DNA of 64,000 nucleotides from Bacteroides intestinalis DSM 17393 (GCF_000172175.1 NZ_ABJL02000008.1:2480001-2544000), one strand, 5' to 3'. Shown: positions 44,536-54,487, counted from the stretch's first letter. Numbers and translations: made by a program. The notes: generated from the letters alone by a model not told the origin.

Positions 44536-46461
44536 TCATGGAACATCCATTTGAAACGGCGAAGCCGGAAGCCCTGACTTATTCCTCAGGTTAGCCTCCT
44601 GTGGATTATCATCCCAAGCGTAACGAACCTTTATAGGCTGAGTAATACCTTCGCTCCAAACCATCACTTTATTGCCTTCTATGGTCGCCTTTGCCCATTT
44701 AAAACATCCATCCGCTCCTGCCAGTGCAAAACCTTTGAGTTCAGTTACAGGCATTAAATCATTCGTTCCTTCTTCAAAAGAGAGAATGATCTTTCCACTT
44801 TCAACAGATGCATCAGTACACAACGGACCACTATGAACTACATCCCTATGACCATATACCTTCTTTTTAACCTGAAGTGCCACTCTTCTTGCCAGTTCTT
44901 TCTTATTTAATGGATGAATATCATTCCACTCTCCCAAGTCTATTGCTACTACTAAAGAAGTATTAGGCAACTTCAAGGTCACTTGCCGTTGAGCCTCTCG
45001 CATACCCGCCCAACCACTTTCTACAGGTTGCGGATGCGTCTGCATAAAATTGGGTAGTTGCATAATAAAGAACGGGAGATTTTCATCTGCAAACTTCACT
45101 CGCCAATCTTTTATCATCGCAGTTAATAAGGCCTCATATTCACTTGAACGTCCTGCATTCGTCTCTCCCTGATACCACAAAGCTCCTTTAAAATGCAAAT
45201 TTCGCAAAGGAGAAATCATGGAATTATACATGCCAGTCGGAATATTCTGAAAAGACACCCCACCTCTTCCGGCAGGCATTTCACAACCTAATCTATATTT
45301 CCACTGTTCCGCCAAACGAACTGTGTCTCCATCTATCGCCATACAATAAGGCTTGTCTTTTACAAAGCTAGGGCGACCACCCGAATTGATAAGACGAACC
45401 GTCACCAGATTCTCACCTGCTTTCAATACCGATACAGGAACTTTATAAATACGTGGCGGATATTGATACGAAGTGGTACCTACAAATACACCATTCACAT
45501 ACACTGAGTCCGCATTCACCATACAACCCAAACGCAATATGGCATCTTTATCAGCTTGCTCAGCCGTAAGACGAATATCCTGACGGAACCAATGTGAGCC
45601 ACTTACCGGATAGCCATTTTTAGTGCCCAATTGATAAGAAAACATATTCACTTCCTCCCAATCGGAATCATCCAATTCCGGTTCATACCACTTGACCGGA
45701 GTATGAAGTCCTTCATCCCCTTTATACAAAGAGAGATTCCAAAACCTCGACATCATACCACCTGCCTTATTCATCAAAACCTTATATTCGTCAGAGTTAT
45801 AAATATCCTTTTCACGCAAATTCTTTGGGAATTCCTGTAGAGCATCCTCACTCATCCAAGCTTCAATAGAACTTCCTCCCCAACTTGAATTAATAATCCC
45901 CACAGGAACTTTCGTCTCATTATACATCTCTATAGCAAAAAAATAAGGTAGTGCGGCATAAGACTGAGCAACCTCCGGATTCAAGGATGTCCAGTTCATC
46001 CGGGAAATATCTTCTTTCGGACCCTGCAAATCATTGCCATAGGGAGTTTTCACGTAACGGATCATTGAATTTTCATAAACAACCGTTTCCTTGCCAAACA
46101 TATCCGCTACACGTGCCACGGTCAGTTCCATATTCGATTGCCCTGAGCACAGCCACACATCCCCTACCAGAATATCTTTTACTATCACTTCATTCACCGT
46201 CATCTCATAAGGACCGCCAGCCTTCATAGCAGGAAGTATGACCACCCATCTGCCATTCTCATCAGTCTTTGCCGTGTATTTCTTCCTCTTAAAAGTTACC
46301 ACTACATCTTCACCCGGTTCAGCTGTCCCCCATATCTTAATGGGCCTTTCACGTTGCAATACCATTCCATCCGAAAGAACAGAGGGGAGTTTAACCTTAG
46401 CTTCAGCCCATACAGAACATATACAGACCAATACTACCAATAAAGTAAATTTATATCTCAT
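44536..46461 (-). CDS. SGNH-type acetylesterase (sialate O-acetylesterase-like), full-length paralogue
   Basis: The 641-residue product has a signal peptide ending near VWAEA. SGNH blocks are seen at CSGQSNMELTVARVADMFG (Ser about residue 117), INSSWGGSSIEAW, WYQGETNAGRSSEY and GEWNDIHPLNKKE. A galactose-binding-like sandwich lies in the middle, and a C-terminal beta domain of about 85 residues is missing from the paralogue at 4118-5788. It follows GH115 by 22 bases. Deacetylation next to a glucuronidase acting on internal residues fits removal of acetyl groups that would block GH115 on acetylated glucuronoxylan. Confidence 0.88.
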   Translation of the reverse strand: MRYKFTLLVVLVCICSVWAEAKVKLPSVLSDGMVLQRERPIKIWGTAEPGEDVVVTFKRKKYTAKTDENGRWVVILPAMKAGGPYEMTVNEVIVKDILVGDVWLCSGQSNMELTVARVADMFGKETVVYENSMIRYVKTPYGNDLQGPKEDISRMNWTSLNPEVAQSYAALPYFFAIEMYNETKVPVGIINSSWGGSSIEAWMSEDALQEFPKNLREKDIYNSDEYKVLMNKAGGMMSRFWNLSLYKGDEGLHTPVKWYEPELDDSDWEEVNMFSYQLGTKNGYPVSGSHWFRQDIRLTAEQADKDAILRLGCMVNADSVYVNGVFVGTTSYQYPPRIYKVPVSVLKAGENLVTVRLINSGGRPSFVKDKPYCMAIDGDTVRLAEQWKYRLGCEMPAGRGGVSFQNIPTGMYNSMISPLRNLHFKGALWYQGETNAGRSSEYEALLTAMIKDWRVKFADENLPFFIMQLPNFMQTHPQPVESGWAGMREAQRQVTLKLPNTSLVVAIDLGEWNDIHPLNKKELARRVALQVKKKVYGHRDVVHSGPLCTDASVESGKIILSFEEGTNDLMPVTELKGFALAGADGCFKWAKATIEGNKVMVWSEGITQPIKVRYAWDDNPQEANLRNKSGLPASPFQMDVP

Positions 46462-46483
46462 AATATTGTAATTTTCAACATTC

Positions 46484-48982
46484 CTACTCTTTTATCAAAC
46501 TTTCAGGTGCTCCCAGGAAAGAAGGTTTCAACCCTCCCAGGTCAATCATGATTTTCTGCATAACAAGTGCCGGATCAAGCGGACGGATACGCAAAGTATG
46601 TCTCCCCTTCTTATCAAGTAAGTGTTTGGTTTGAGTAGTAATAATGTGCTCTGCCTGCAACTTACCAAGCTCACCTTTATAATCACTGTTGATATTGACT
46701 ATCTGTTCTTCCCCACCATCCAAACTGACCGCATAACGCAATCCTTTATAATCATTGAAATTCAAAGTTGAAGAAAAACGGACGATAACTGTAGCATCCC
46801 CACTTTTCTCCGTTTCAAAATCATATTCCAAATACATATCTGCTCCCGGAACGGCTGTGGTAGGTAAAGTAGTGACAGCAGACAACGTACGCCCCAAATT
46901 TGGAATTGTAACCCAATTAGCAGATGTACTGTTAGCTGAACGGGTATAATGTTCCGCTTCAATAGATACATATCCATCCTTTTCTACAAATACAGGTGGC
47001 GCAGGAGCAATACGAGGTTCCGGAACAAAAGTAACTTTAGGCATAATATTATGTTTCGGATCGTTCCAGGATTTATATCCAATATGTGTCTGATCCATGA
47101 TATGATTCCATTTGCCACCACTCATTATATGGTTATAGTGATAAGTCAATACAGAATCACGTTCAAAACACGCACGAGCCTTATCAGCCCATTTATTGGC
47201 TTGTACATTATTCTCCTCTGCCAGTTTGCGATTCATTGCTACGGCATAATACATATCATACAGGTTGGCACATGTCTGTATCGGAAAGAGTACCAGTTGG
47301 TCGAAAGTATCCCGGTAACCGGCAGGCATCAGATAGTAGAGTTTCAGGGCATCCAGGCTCAAAGCCGCATAATCATCTTTCACACGCCGCCACTCATCAT
47401 AGTTTTCCAGGCTGTACGTTCTGTCATTCAGCATTTCAGGAGTAACTCTGCGGTTATATTTGGTATATGTATCTATAAGACGCGCCGCCTCTTCCGCATA
47501 ATTGCCACCAAACTGCTGCTTGCAGAAGTCTACCGTATGCTGGAAAAGATTGTTTTCATTGAAACGTCCGGGATTCCAAGCCATGTCCAGGAAGAAGGTT
47601 ATCGGATATTCCATAGGCTTCAAGTCACCCACGTTGACTACCCACAGTTCACGGACACCATATTCATAAGTCAGCATCATCTGTTCCCAGGTGCGCTGTA
47701 TCTGGGTAATGTTGATCCACTTAGTATTACGGGGAGCTCCTACATAGTCGAAGTGATAATACATTCCATAACCGCCCTTACGGGGTTTAGCTTTCAAATC
47801 GGGCAACTTGCGCACATTTCCCCAGTTATCGTCACACAACAGAAGGGTTACATCGTCGGGCACACGCATACCCTTATCATAATAATCCTGCACTTCTTTA
47901 TAGAGCGCCCAAACTTGCGGAGTTTCTTTCGCTTTCTTACCGGTCACTTTCTCTATAATCTTCCGCTGATCCTTCACTATATTCTGTAATAAGGAGATAT
48001 TGGCATCCTCACTCATCGGTTCGTCACCATCACCGCGCATAGCTAGGGTAATCACTGCTTCCCAATCCTTACAACGCTCCATACCCTTCTGCCAGAAGTC
48101 ACGCAGTACGGCGCCGTTCGTTGTATAATTCCATTCTCCGGTTCCACGGCGTTTCCAGTCCTTTTGAGCCTGTCCCATAGGTTCGTGGTGAGAAGTTCCC
48201 ATCACAATTCCCATCTCATCAGCCAACGGACCGTTCATTGGATCATCGTCATAGAATGCACTGTTCCACATAGCCGGCCACATGAAGTTTCCTTTCAGGC
48301 GAAGCACCAGTTCAAAGACAGTCTCATAAAATTTGCTATTGAATCCACCGAAAGTATCGCCCGCCCAGTTTCCTAGACAGGGCCATTCATCATTCAGGAA
48401 AATACCACGGTATTTCACAGCCGGTTCACCATCTGTATATATACCTTCTTTAATAGATATAATATCGTGCTTTTCCACCGGAACATCCGCCCAGAAATAC
48501 CAAGGTGATACTCCCATTTGCTGTGACAATTCATATATACCGTAAATAGTACCCCGCTTGTCACTACCTGCTATAACTACCGCCTCGTCCACGCCTTCCA
48601 TCGGCTGTTTCACCATCTGGAGGATGTATTTCTCACGCTTTCCCTGCAAATCGGCAGCATTGATTTTTCCGGCCTTCAGCAGTTGTTTAATCCAGGAGCT
48701 ATTCTCTATAGAACCGATTATCAACATACGATTGCCAGCTACAGAGTGAATAATCTCCGGAGTAATACCCGTTACTTTACCCGCATCTGTCTGCAAATTG
48801 GCCACAGCCCGTACTACTCCTTTGTCTTCCCGGGAGTCCACCAGTATTGGATACGCCTTTCCTTGCTGTATCCAGACAAATCCATTACTCTCATTTGTCA
48901 CAAAACGCTCTGCCGCCGACAAAGATTGAGATAGCAACAAACTCACTAAGCAATAGAAAATCCAACTAAATTTTGTTTTCAT
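46484..48982 (-). CDS. GH115 xylan alpha-1,2-glucuronidase
   Basis: The start is placed at the ATG at 48982 (832 residues); the frame opens at 49030, but only this start gives a signal peptide (to about SLSAAE) and it lies downstream of the -7 box at 49017. GH115 features include VKYRGIFLNDEWPCLGNW, FELVLRLKGNFMWPAMWNSAF, TSHHEPMGQAQ, LAMRGDGDEPM and LLLCDDNWGNVRKLP, with a C-terminal Ig/jelly-roll-type domain (about 680-825). GH115 enzymes remove (methyl)glucuronic acid from internal xylose residues of long glucuronoxylan. The presence of both GH115 and GH67 covers long and short substrates. It is the first gene of a two-gene operon. Confidence 0.95.
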   Translation of the reverse strand: MKTKFSWIFYCLVSLLLSQSLSAAERFVTNESNGFVWIQQGKAYPILVDSREDKGVVRAVANLQTDAGKVTGITPEIIHSVAGNRMLIIGSIENSSWIKQLLKAGKINAADLQGKREKYILQMVKQPMEGVDEAVVIAGSDKRGTIYGIYELSQQMGVSPWYFWADVPVEKHDIISIKEGIYTDGEPAVKYRGIFLNDEWPCLGNWAGDTFGGFNSKFYETVFELVLRLKGNFMWPAMWNSAFYDDDPMNGPLADEMGIVMGTSHHEPMGQAQKDWKRRGTGEWNYTTNGAVLRDFWQKGMERCKDWEAVITLAMRGDGDEPMSEDANISLLQNIVKDQRKIIEKVTGKKAKETPQVWALYKEVQDYYDKGMRVPDDVTLLLCDDNWGNVRKLPDLKAKPRKGGYGMYYHFDYVGAPRNTKWINITQIQRTWEQMMLTYEYGVRELWVVNVGDLKPMEYPITFFLDMAWNPGRFNENNLFQHTVDFCKQQFGGNYAEEAARLIDTYTKYNRRVTPEMLNDRTYSLENYDEWRRVKDDYAALSLDALKLYYLMPAGYRDTFDQLVLFPIQTCANLYDMYYAVAMNRKLAEENNVQANKWADKARACFERDSVLTYHYNHIMSGGKWNHIMDQTHIGYKSWNDPKHNIMPKVTFVPEPRIAPAPPVFVEKDGYVSIEAEHYTRSANSTSANWVTIPNLGRTLSAVTTLPTTAVPGADMYLEYDFETEKSGDATVIVRFSSTLNFNDYKGLRYAVSLDGGEEQIVNINSDYKGELGKLQAEHIITTQTKHLLDKKGRHTLRIRPLDPALVMQKIMIDLGGLKPSFLGAPESLIKE

Positions 48983-49016
48983 GGCATGATACCTTTTGAT
49001 TAATTTCTGTTTTGTA

Positions 49017-49125
49017 CAAAGATAGGTCATTACGAAATATCAACCTATCCTCCATGTTTCCACTTACTATTGCCAATGTTACACTTGGGATTTTCATGTT
49101 ACATAAACTTTTATTCATGTAACAT
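49017..49125 (-). promoter_or_regulatory. Promoter and putative regulator operator of the GH115 operon
   Basis: On the minus strand the -7 box is TATCTTTG (complement of 49017-49024). Upstream, GTTACAC (49078) and GTTACAT (49098) are direct repeats 20 bp apart; the proximal copy is 53 nt from the -7 box. A third copy in inverse orientation makes a 9-bp inverted repeat (ATGTTACAT 49096-49104, ATGTAACAT 49117-49125). The region is shared with the divergent M16 peptidase gene. Confidence 0.65.
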
Positions 49126-49228
49126 TTGCCCGACAAACAACCATTATTACAAAAAAACGCTCTTTTCTGTGATTTATTTCATCCTTTCCAGACAAATAGG
49201 ACAATATACAATTTTAATATTCATAAAC

Positions 49229-52048
49229 ATGAAACATCTATTTCGTAATTTATTGATTATAGCATTCGTCATATGCTGTAACTTCCAACAGGCTCTTGCA
49301 CAACAGATGCCTCCTATCCCCGTTGATCCTAATGTACGCATCGGAAAACTGGACAACGGCCTAACTTACTATATCCGCAAAAATAATCTCCCCGCCGAAC
49401 GGGCAGACTTTTATATCGCCCAGAAAGTAGGTTCCATACAGGAAGAAGAGAACCAGCGTGGCCTCGCCCACTTCCTCGAACACATGTGCTTTAACGGAAC
49501 TACCCACTTCCCGGGTGATGCCCTGAAACAATATCTGGAACGCATTGGAGTTAAGTTCGGTGAAAACCTGAATGCCTACACCTCAGTAGATGAAACCGTA
49601 TATAATATTTCGAATGTACCTGTCAATACTCCGGGAGCCATCGATTCTTGTTTGTTAATTCTGCACGACTGGAGCAATGACCTGACTCTGGACCCGAAAG
49701 AGATTGATAAAGAACGTGGAGTCATCAACGAAGAATGGCGTACGCGCATGAGTGCAGTGCAACGTTTCCAGGAAAAGTTGCTCCCTGCTATGTTTGCCGG
49801 TACCAAGTATGCTACTTGTTTCCCCATCGGAACCATGGATGTAGTGATGAACTTCAAGCCGCAGACACTAAGAGATTATTATGAAAAGTGGTATCGTCCC
49901 GATTTGCAAGGTATAGTTGTGGTGGGAGACGTAGATGTAGATGCCATCGAAGCACAGATTAAGAAACTGTTTGCCGATGTTCCCGCACAACCCAATGCCG
50001 CCAAACGCGAATATTATCCGGTAAATGACAATAAAGAACCGATTGTGCTGATTGCCCGGGATAAGGAACAACCCCATATCCAAGCTATCATCTTTAATAA
50101 ACACGAAGCAACTCCCGACTCAGAAAAAGGCAATATGGATTATCTGATACAAGACTATGCCATCGACCTCATCAATAACATGCTGAATGCCCGACTGAAC
50201 GAACTGCTTCAAGCTGCCAACCCTCCATATATCTACGCAGGAACCTATGATGGAGATTTCTTCGTTGCAAAAACCAAACAAGCCTTTACCGGCATCGTTG
50301 TATGCAAAGAAGATGCAGTGGAAAACGGTATCACCACCCTGGTCCGCGAAATGGAACGTGCCCGCCAGTTTGGCTTCACTGAAAGCGAATACCAACGTGC
50401 CCGTGCCGAATATCTGCGCAATATGGAATCTGACTACAACGAACGTGATACACGTAGGAACGAGGAATATATTGATGAATATGTACGCCACTTCCTCGAC
50501 AACGAACCCATACCGGGTATTGAAAACGAATATGCCATCATCAACCAGATAGCTCCGGCCATCCCCGTACAAGCATTGAATCAGATGATGCAGATGTTGA
50601 TAACAGATACCAACCAGGTAGTCGCCATTTTCGGCCCCGAGAAGGAGGAGCTGAAAATGCCAACAGAAGAAGCTATCAAGAAGATTCTGAAAGATGTAAA
50701 AGCCGAAAAGCTGACTCCGTATGTAGACAAAGTATCAGACGAGCCCTTGATGAAAGAAGCCCCGAAGGGTGGAAAAATCATCTCCGAACAAAAAGATGAT
50801 GTATTCGGCACTACCATGCTGACATTATCCAACGGAGTAAAAGTTATCATCAAGAAAACTGACTTCAAAGCTGATGAGATTACCATGAAGGGTGTAAGCC
50901 TAGGTGGAAGTTCACTGTTTCCCAACTCTGAAATCATCAACATCAACGGCCTCGATGCCGTTTCAGCAGGCGGTTTAGGCAATTTCAGCGCTGTAGACCT
51001 TGAAAAGGTATTGGCAGGCAAAAGGGCTTCCGTAAGTTACGGTATCGGTGATAAGACCGAAACAGTCAATGGCTACTGTTCTCCGAAAGACTTTGAAACG
51101 ATGATGCAACTCACCTATCTGACATTTACCGCACCGCGCCGTGATGACGAAGCTTTTGCATCTTATAAGAACCGCAACAAAGCAGCATTACTGAACCAGG
51201 AAATGAACCCGAACGTTGCATTCAGCGACAGTATTACCTTTGCATTGCAAATGGGACATCCCCGTACTATCCGCATGAAGGCCGATATGATTGACAATAT
51301 GGATTATAATAAAATCCTGGCAATGTACCAAGACCGTTACAAGGACGCCAGCGACTTTACCTTCATCCTCGTGGGTAATGTAGACGTTGAAAGTATGAAA
51401 CCACTCATAGCCGAATATCTAGGAGCATTGCCTGCCATCAACCGTAAAGAATCATTTAAGGATAACAAGATAGAATACCGTAAAGGTGTATATAAGAATG
51501 AGTTCGTCCGTGAACAAGAAACAGCTAAAGCCTCTAACTTCGTCAGTTTCATCGGTACGTGCAAATATGATTTAAAGAATTCCATTCTGCAGGACATGAC
51601 TTGCCAGATTATGGATTTAGTTTATACCGAGAAAGTACGCGAAGATGAAGGCGGAACTTATGGGGTATATGTAGGTGGCAATCTCTCCAAATATCCGAAG
51701 GAAATAGCTGGAATACAAATTGTTTTCGATACAGCACCTTCTAAAAGAGAGAAACTGATGAAAATCATCTTTGCCGAAATAGAACGCATATCCAAAGAGG
51801 GGCCGTCGGAAGCCAATCTTAACAAGGTGAAGGAGTTTATGTTGAAGAAGCACGCCGAAGACCTGAAAGAAAACAGCTACTGGATGGAAAGCATTGATGA
51901 ATACTTGTTCACCGGAATGAATCCGATAAAAGACTATGAACAAACAGTCAACAGCATCACAGCTAAAGATATTCAGAAGTTTGCCGATGACTTGTTCAAA
52001 CAGAAAAATGAAGTAGAAGTTTCAATGATTAGTCCGGATAAAGAATAA
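49229..52048 (+). CDS. M16 family zinc metallopeptidase (insulinase/pitrilysin-like), periplasmic
   Basis: The chosen start is ATG 49229, giving 939 residues with signal peptide MKHLFRNLLIIAFVI..ALAQ; the frame extends upstream to 49070 but that part is non-coding in character. The inverted zinc motif is HFLEH (residues 81-85) in RGLAHFLEHMCFNG, with the third ligand Glu in the DKERGVINEEW block about residue 161. Four M16 domains are expected at this length, the second pair inactive. Such proteins degrade peptides in the periplasm. A close paralogue starts at 62523, and even the leader sequences are alike. It is divergent from GH115 and not obviously part of the xylan system. Confidence 0.92.
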   Translation: MKHLFRNLLIIAFVICCNFQQALAQQMPPIPVDPNVRIGKLDNGLTYYIRKNNLPAERADFYIAQKVGSIQEEENQRGLAHFLEHMCFNGTTHFPGDALKQYLERIGVKFGENLNAYTSVDETVYNISNVPVNTPGAIDSCLLILHDWSNDLTLDPKEIDKERGVINEEWRTRMSAVQRFQEKLLPAMFAGTKYATCFPIGTMDVVMNFKPQTLRDYYEKWYRPDLQGIVVVGDVDVDAIEAQIKKLFADVPAQPNAAKREYYPVNDNKEPIVLIARDKEQPHIQAIIFNKHEATPDSEKGNMDYLIQDYAIDLINNMLNARLNELLQAANPPYIYAGTYDGDFFVAKTKQAFTGIVVCKEDAVENGITTLVREMERARQFGFTESEYQRARAEYLRNMESDYNERDTRRNEEYIDEYVRHFLDNEPIPGIENEYAIINQIAPAIPVQALNQMMQMLITDTNQVVAIFGPEKEELKMPTEEAIKKILKDVKAEKLTPYVDKVSDEPLMKEAPKGGKIISEQKDDVFGTTMLTLSNGVKVIIKKTDFKADEITMKGVSLGGSSLFPNSEIININGLDAVSAGGLGNFSAVDLEKVLAGKRASVSYGIGDKTETVNGYCSPKDFETMMQLTYLTFTAPRRDDEAFASYKNRNKAALLNQEMNPNVAFSDSITFALQMGHPRTIRMKADMIDNMDYNKILAMYQDRYKDASDFTFILVGNVDVESMKPLIAEYLGALPAINRKESFKDNKIEYRKGVYKNEFVREQETAKASNFVSFIGTCKYDLKNSILQDMTCQIMDLVYTEKVREDEGGTYGVYVGGNLSKYPKEIAGIQIVFDTAPSKREKLMKIIFAEIERISKEGPSEANLNKVKEFMLKKHAEDLKENSYWMESIDEYLFTGMNPIKDYEQTVNSITAKDIQKFADDLFKQKNEVEVSMISPDKE

Positions 52049-52068
52049 TAATATATAGTAGTGATAAA

Positions 52069-52113
52069 GAAAGGCTGCTCTGTGCTTGATAAAGCACGGT
52101 GCAGCCTTTCTTT
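52069..52113 (+). terminator. Terminator of the M16 peptidase gene
   Basis: GAAAGGCTGC (52069-52078) pairs with GCAGCCTTTC (52101-52110), with an inner GTGCTT/AAGCAC helix and GATA loop, followed by TTT. It lies 20 bases after the stop. Confidence 0.92.
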
Positions 52114-52465
52114 ATTAGCTCCTTCTATGTTGTATTCCTAATAATTGAATACAGTTTTATTATACATTAACTATTAATTATCAACCACTTAACTCACATT
52201 CAAGACATTCAAAGAAACAATAAATTCCACTCCGAGATAAAATCTCAGTATTCAATGGCATGTTATCGGAACCTTTCCGATTAATTCACCACCAATAAAA
52301 CCTATTAGACAAACTTCGATAAGTTGACTTGATGATATCAAGCAACAAGCTACTACTTCAGACTAAAGGATAAACGCAACAAGCTTTCTATAGATGCAGC
52401 ACAAGGCTCATCATGGAGCTAACAGGAGTCGTTTAGATATGTTTGTCCAAATTGGTTTGCTGTAA

Positions 52466-53542
52466 TTATCTACATCTGTCATATTGGTATTTCTTTCCCG
52501 ATTTGAGCACACTCAATATTCTATTGGATAATTTCCTCGCAATTCGAATAATGGCTTCTTGACCTTTCATTTGCCTACAATATTCGCTATAAGCAATTGC
52601 CAAAGCTTTGTCATATCGTATTGCTACCCATGCACTCTCAATAATTAGTGGTCCCAACTGTTTATTACCTCTGAAGGTTTTCTCCATGTTACATATTGTT
52701 TCCCCACTACTATGACATGATGGGATAAGGCCTAAAAAGGAAGCAAACTCACGTTGATTTTGAAATCTATTAATATCATCTACTTCTGTAAGTAAGGACA
52801 TGGCTGTTACGGTTCCGACTCCTGGTATAGATATCAAATTCTCATATCGTTCAGCGTACTTAGGTCTACTGGCTAGTTCACGTACCATGCGATTTGCCTT
52901 CAAAAGATTTTTTCGGAATAAGGTAACTTGATCCAATAATAAGTCTAAGCTATAGCGAGTTGATGATAATAAAGTTACATCGTTCCTTAACCACAACGTA
53001 AAACGTTTAGACCAATGCAAACTCGGTTTATCGAAGCAAGCAGGATATTCAACTCCATTATTATAGAGCAAATGCTTAACACGTGATTTATAACCGGCAA
53101 GTTGCCTCTGTAAGGTCTTACGTAATCGAATAAGATTACGGTCGTCCAAACTTTCCTTTTCCCTAATATATATTCCTTTTAATATACCACTTTTGAGTGA
53201 CTTTGCTAGCTTCTCCGAGTCTATGGCATCGGTTTTCATCACATTTTCATACTGAGTAGTTGGAGCATCCGCAGCATGGATGATAATACAATCTATTCCA
53301 TATTCCTTCAAAGAATAATAAGTAGAATATCCACTGAAACCAGACTCGTAAACGGCTTTATATTTTCCACCGGGATAATGTTTCTTCAAATGTTCAAAGA
53401 GCTCCTTTGCTGAAGACTTTTGAGAGTGTGTCTTTTTATAGTTTGATTCTGTGATTATAGTCACACTCCAACTCTTCAGATGTACGTCAATACCTATATA
53501 GATATTTTGACCATTAAAATTTATTCCTTTACTTTGTACCAT
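52466..53542 (-). CDS. IS110-family transposase (DEDD recombinase)
   Basis: The 358-residue product has the two IS110 parts. The N-terminal DEDD RuvC-like domain shows YIGIDVHLKSW (first Asp), AVYESGFSG (Glu) and MKTDAIDSEKLAKSL (last Asp pair). The C-terminal Tnp_20 domain has LISIPGVGTVTAMSLLTEV and FLGLIPSCHSSGE, including the conserved serine region. The frame is intact. IS110 recombinases move a circular intermediate and are guided by a bridge RNA made from the element's non-coding flank. The start at 53542 follows a 140-base leader after the GC-rich hairpin region. Confidence 0.93.
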   Translation of the reverse strand: MVQSKGINFNGQNIYIGIDVHLKSWSVTIITESNYKKTHSQKSSAKELFEHLKKHYPGGKYKAVYESGFSGYSTYYSLKEYGIDCIIIHAADAPTTQYENVMKTDAIDSEKLAKSLKSGILKGIYIREKESLDDRNLIRLRKTLQRQLAGYKSRVKHLLYNNGVEYPACFDKPSLHWSKRFTLWLRNDVTLLSSTRYSLDLLLDQVTLFRKNLLKANRMVRELASRPKYAERYENLISIPGVGTVTAMSLLTEVDDINRFQNQREFASFLGLIPSCHSSGETICNMEKTFRGNKQLGPLIIESAWVAIRYDKALAIAYSEYCRQMKGQEAIIRIARKLSNRILSVLKSGKKYQYDRCR

Positions 53543-53629
53543 AGGTGTAATAGTTTTAGTTACTAATTTATTGATAAACTCTCATTTACAAAGCTTGTAA
53601 TTCAATTATTACGCCTATTATTTTTATCT

Positions 53630-53690
53630 AATCATCGGTCGGGGAACGCCCAGCGGCAAGGGGCGGGACCACCCGTCCCGACGAGCGATT
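53630..53690 (-). ncRNA. GC-rich structured leader of the IS110 element, candidate bridge RNA segment
   Basis: A GC-rich island of about 50 bases in AT-rich surroundings has alternative pairings: GTCGGG (53638-53643) with CCCGAC (53677-53682); CGCCC (53647-53651) with GGGCG (53661-53665); CGGGAC (53664-53669) with GTCCCG (53675-53680). It lies upstream of the transposase on the sense strand, where IS110-group bridge RNAs are encoded. Guide loops could not be assigned, so this is a position- and structure-based guess. Confidence 0.35.
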
Positions 53691-53778
53691 ATTTATAATG
53701 CTCACAAACATAGTATCTTTCTATACGGTTATGAGTTAAACCAATGCTTGAAATTTACTCTTCTATATTTACATCTGA

Positions 53779-53866
53779 CCCGAGTCGTTATTTGAGGTAC
53801 CCTCAGTCGCTATTTTAGGCAGCCTCAGTCGTTATGTAAGGGTACCTCAGTCGTTATGTGAGATGC
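53779..53866. repeat. Tandem array of four 22-bp imperfect palindromes near IS110
   Basis: Units start at 53779, 53801, 53823 and 53845, an exact 22-bp period. The consensus is CCTCAGTCGTTATnTnAGG with CCT/AGG or CTCA/TGAG arms. The core AGTCG-TTAT resembles AGTCG-TAT of the array at 29404-29491, and the unit length is the same, but the arms differ. No unique spacers occur. Confidence 0.85.
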
Positions 53867-54450
53867 AGTCCTCTTAAAATCCTGAAATACAGAGCACTAC
53901 AACCTCACATTTTCATCTTTTTGTTGAAAAATTAAGATTTTCGGACAAAAGAGAACGGTAATTTATCTTTAAACTTATAATTGACTACACGAAAGCAGTC
54001 TCCATCAACGGACTAAAAACTCATTTCTGAGCGGATATGAACACAATCCAACTCCTGATCCGCATAAATAATATTAAGTTTCAGAGGTTAAGCCGCTGCC
54101 TCACCACTTTTACCTCTTTTCACTGCGACGGTTAAGAAAAATTGTAGTAGGCATTTATTCTTTCCACCATGGTGGAAAGAATAAGCATTCGTATGGAAAA
54201 GGCTAACCGTTGGAAGGGAAAAAGCATAGGAATGCCTAAGAAAGGAGTTAGCAACTGCATTTTGTCAAATCCATCCGCTTCTTGATTTGTTAGTAATGCG
54301 AATTAGTAGTTGAAATTGGTTTGTTTTTGAACGAGCTATAAATTATCAGATTATAAATCCTGATACCTAAACAAACAGATTATAATCTGACTGAACAAAC
54401 TGAACGATATATTTGAAATAAGCCTCTGACATAATTACAAAACAATATTA
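53867..54450. other. Non-coding region with a 30-bp perfect palindrome
   Basis: No gene is supported in these 580 bases. The main feature is a perfect 30-bp palindrome centred on CCATGG (54155-54184, arms TTATTCTTTCCACCA). It is followed by TGGAAAAGG and TGGAAGGG words that echo its right arm. A 14-bp palindrome CAGATTATAATCTG lies at 54376-54389. It may be remnants of a mobile element. Confidence 0.6.
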
Positions 54451-54481
54451 TTTGGATTATAAATATTTATTGCTACTTTTG
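54451..54481 (+). promoter_or_regulatory. Consensus promoter of the 54488 structured RNA
   Basis: TTTG (54451-54454), 19 bp, then TACTTTTG (54474-54481) match the Bacteroides -33/-7 consensus fully. No gene starts nearby; the transcript would begin about 54487. Confidence 0.8.
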
Positions 54482-54487
54482 TAACAG

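Larger units (their letters stand above)
52114..53700 (-). mobile_element. IS110-family insertion element, ends not resolved
   Basis: One intact IS110-type transposase gene (52466-53542) is flanked by non-coding DNA. The 3' flank (52114-52465) has several short hairpins (for example CTTGAT/ATCAAG near 52329-52343 and CGGAA/TTCCG near 52267-52279). The 5' flank (53543-53700) has a GC-rich structured stretch. IS110 elements lack long terminal inverted repeats and often target duplications, so the ends cannot be fixed here; the given limits are the flanking landmarks. Confidence 0.45.

Noticed and set aside
46949..47989. Plus-strand 346-codon frame within GH115
   Set aside because: It is antisense to conserved GH115 motifs and lacks a signal, domain or promoter.
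49070..49228. N-terminal extension of the M16 peptidase
   Set aside because: The TTG-started extension covers the GH115 operator region and would hide the signal peptide that begins at 49229.
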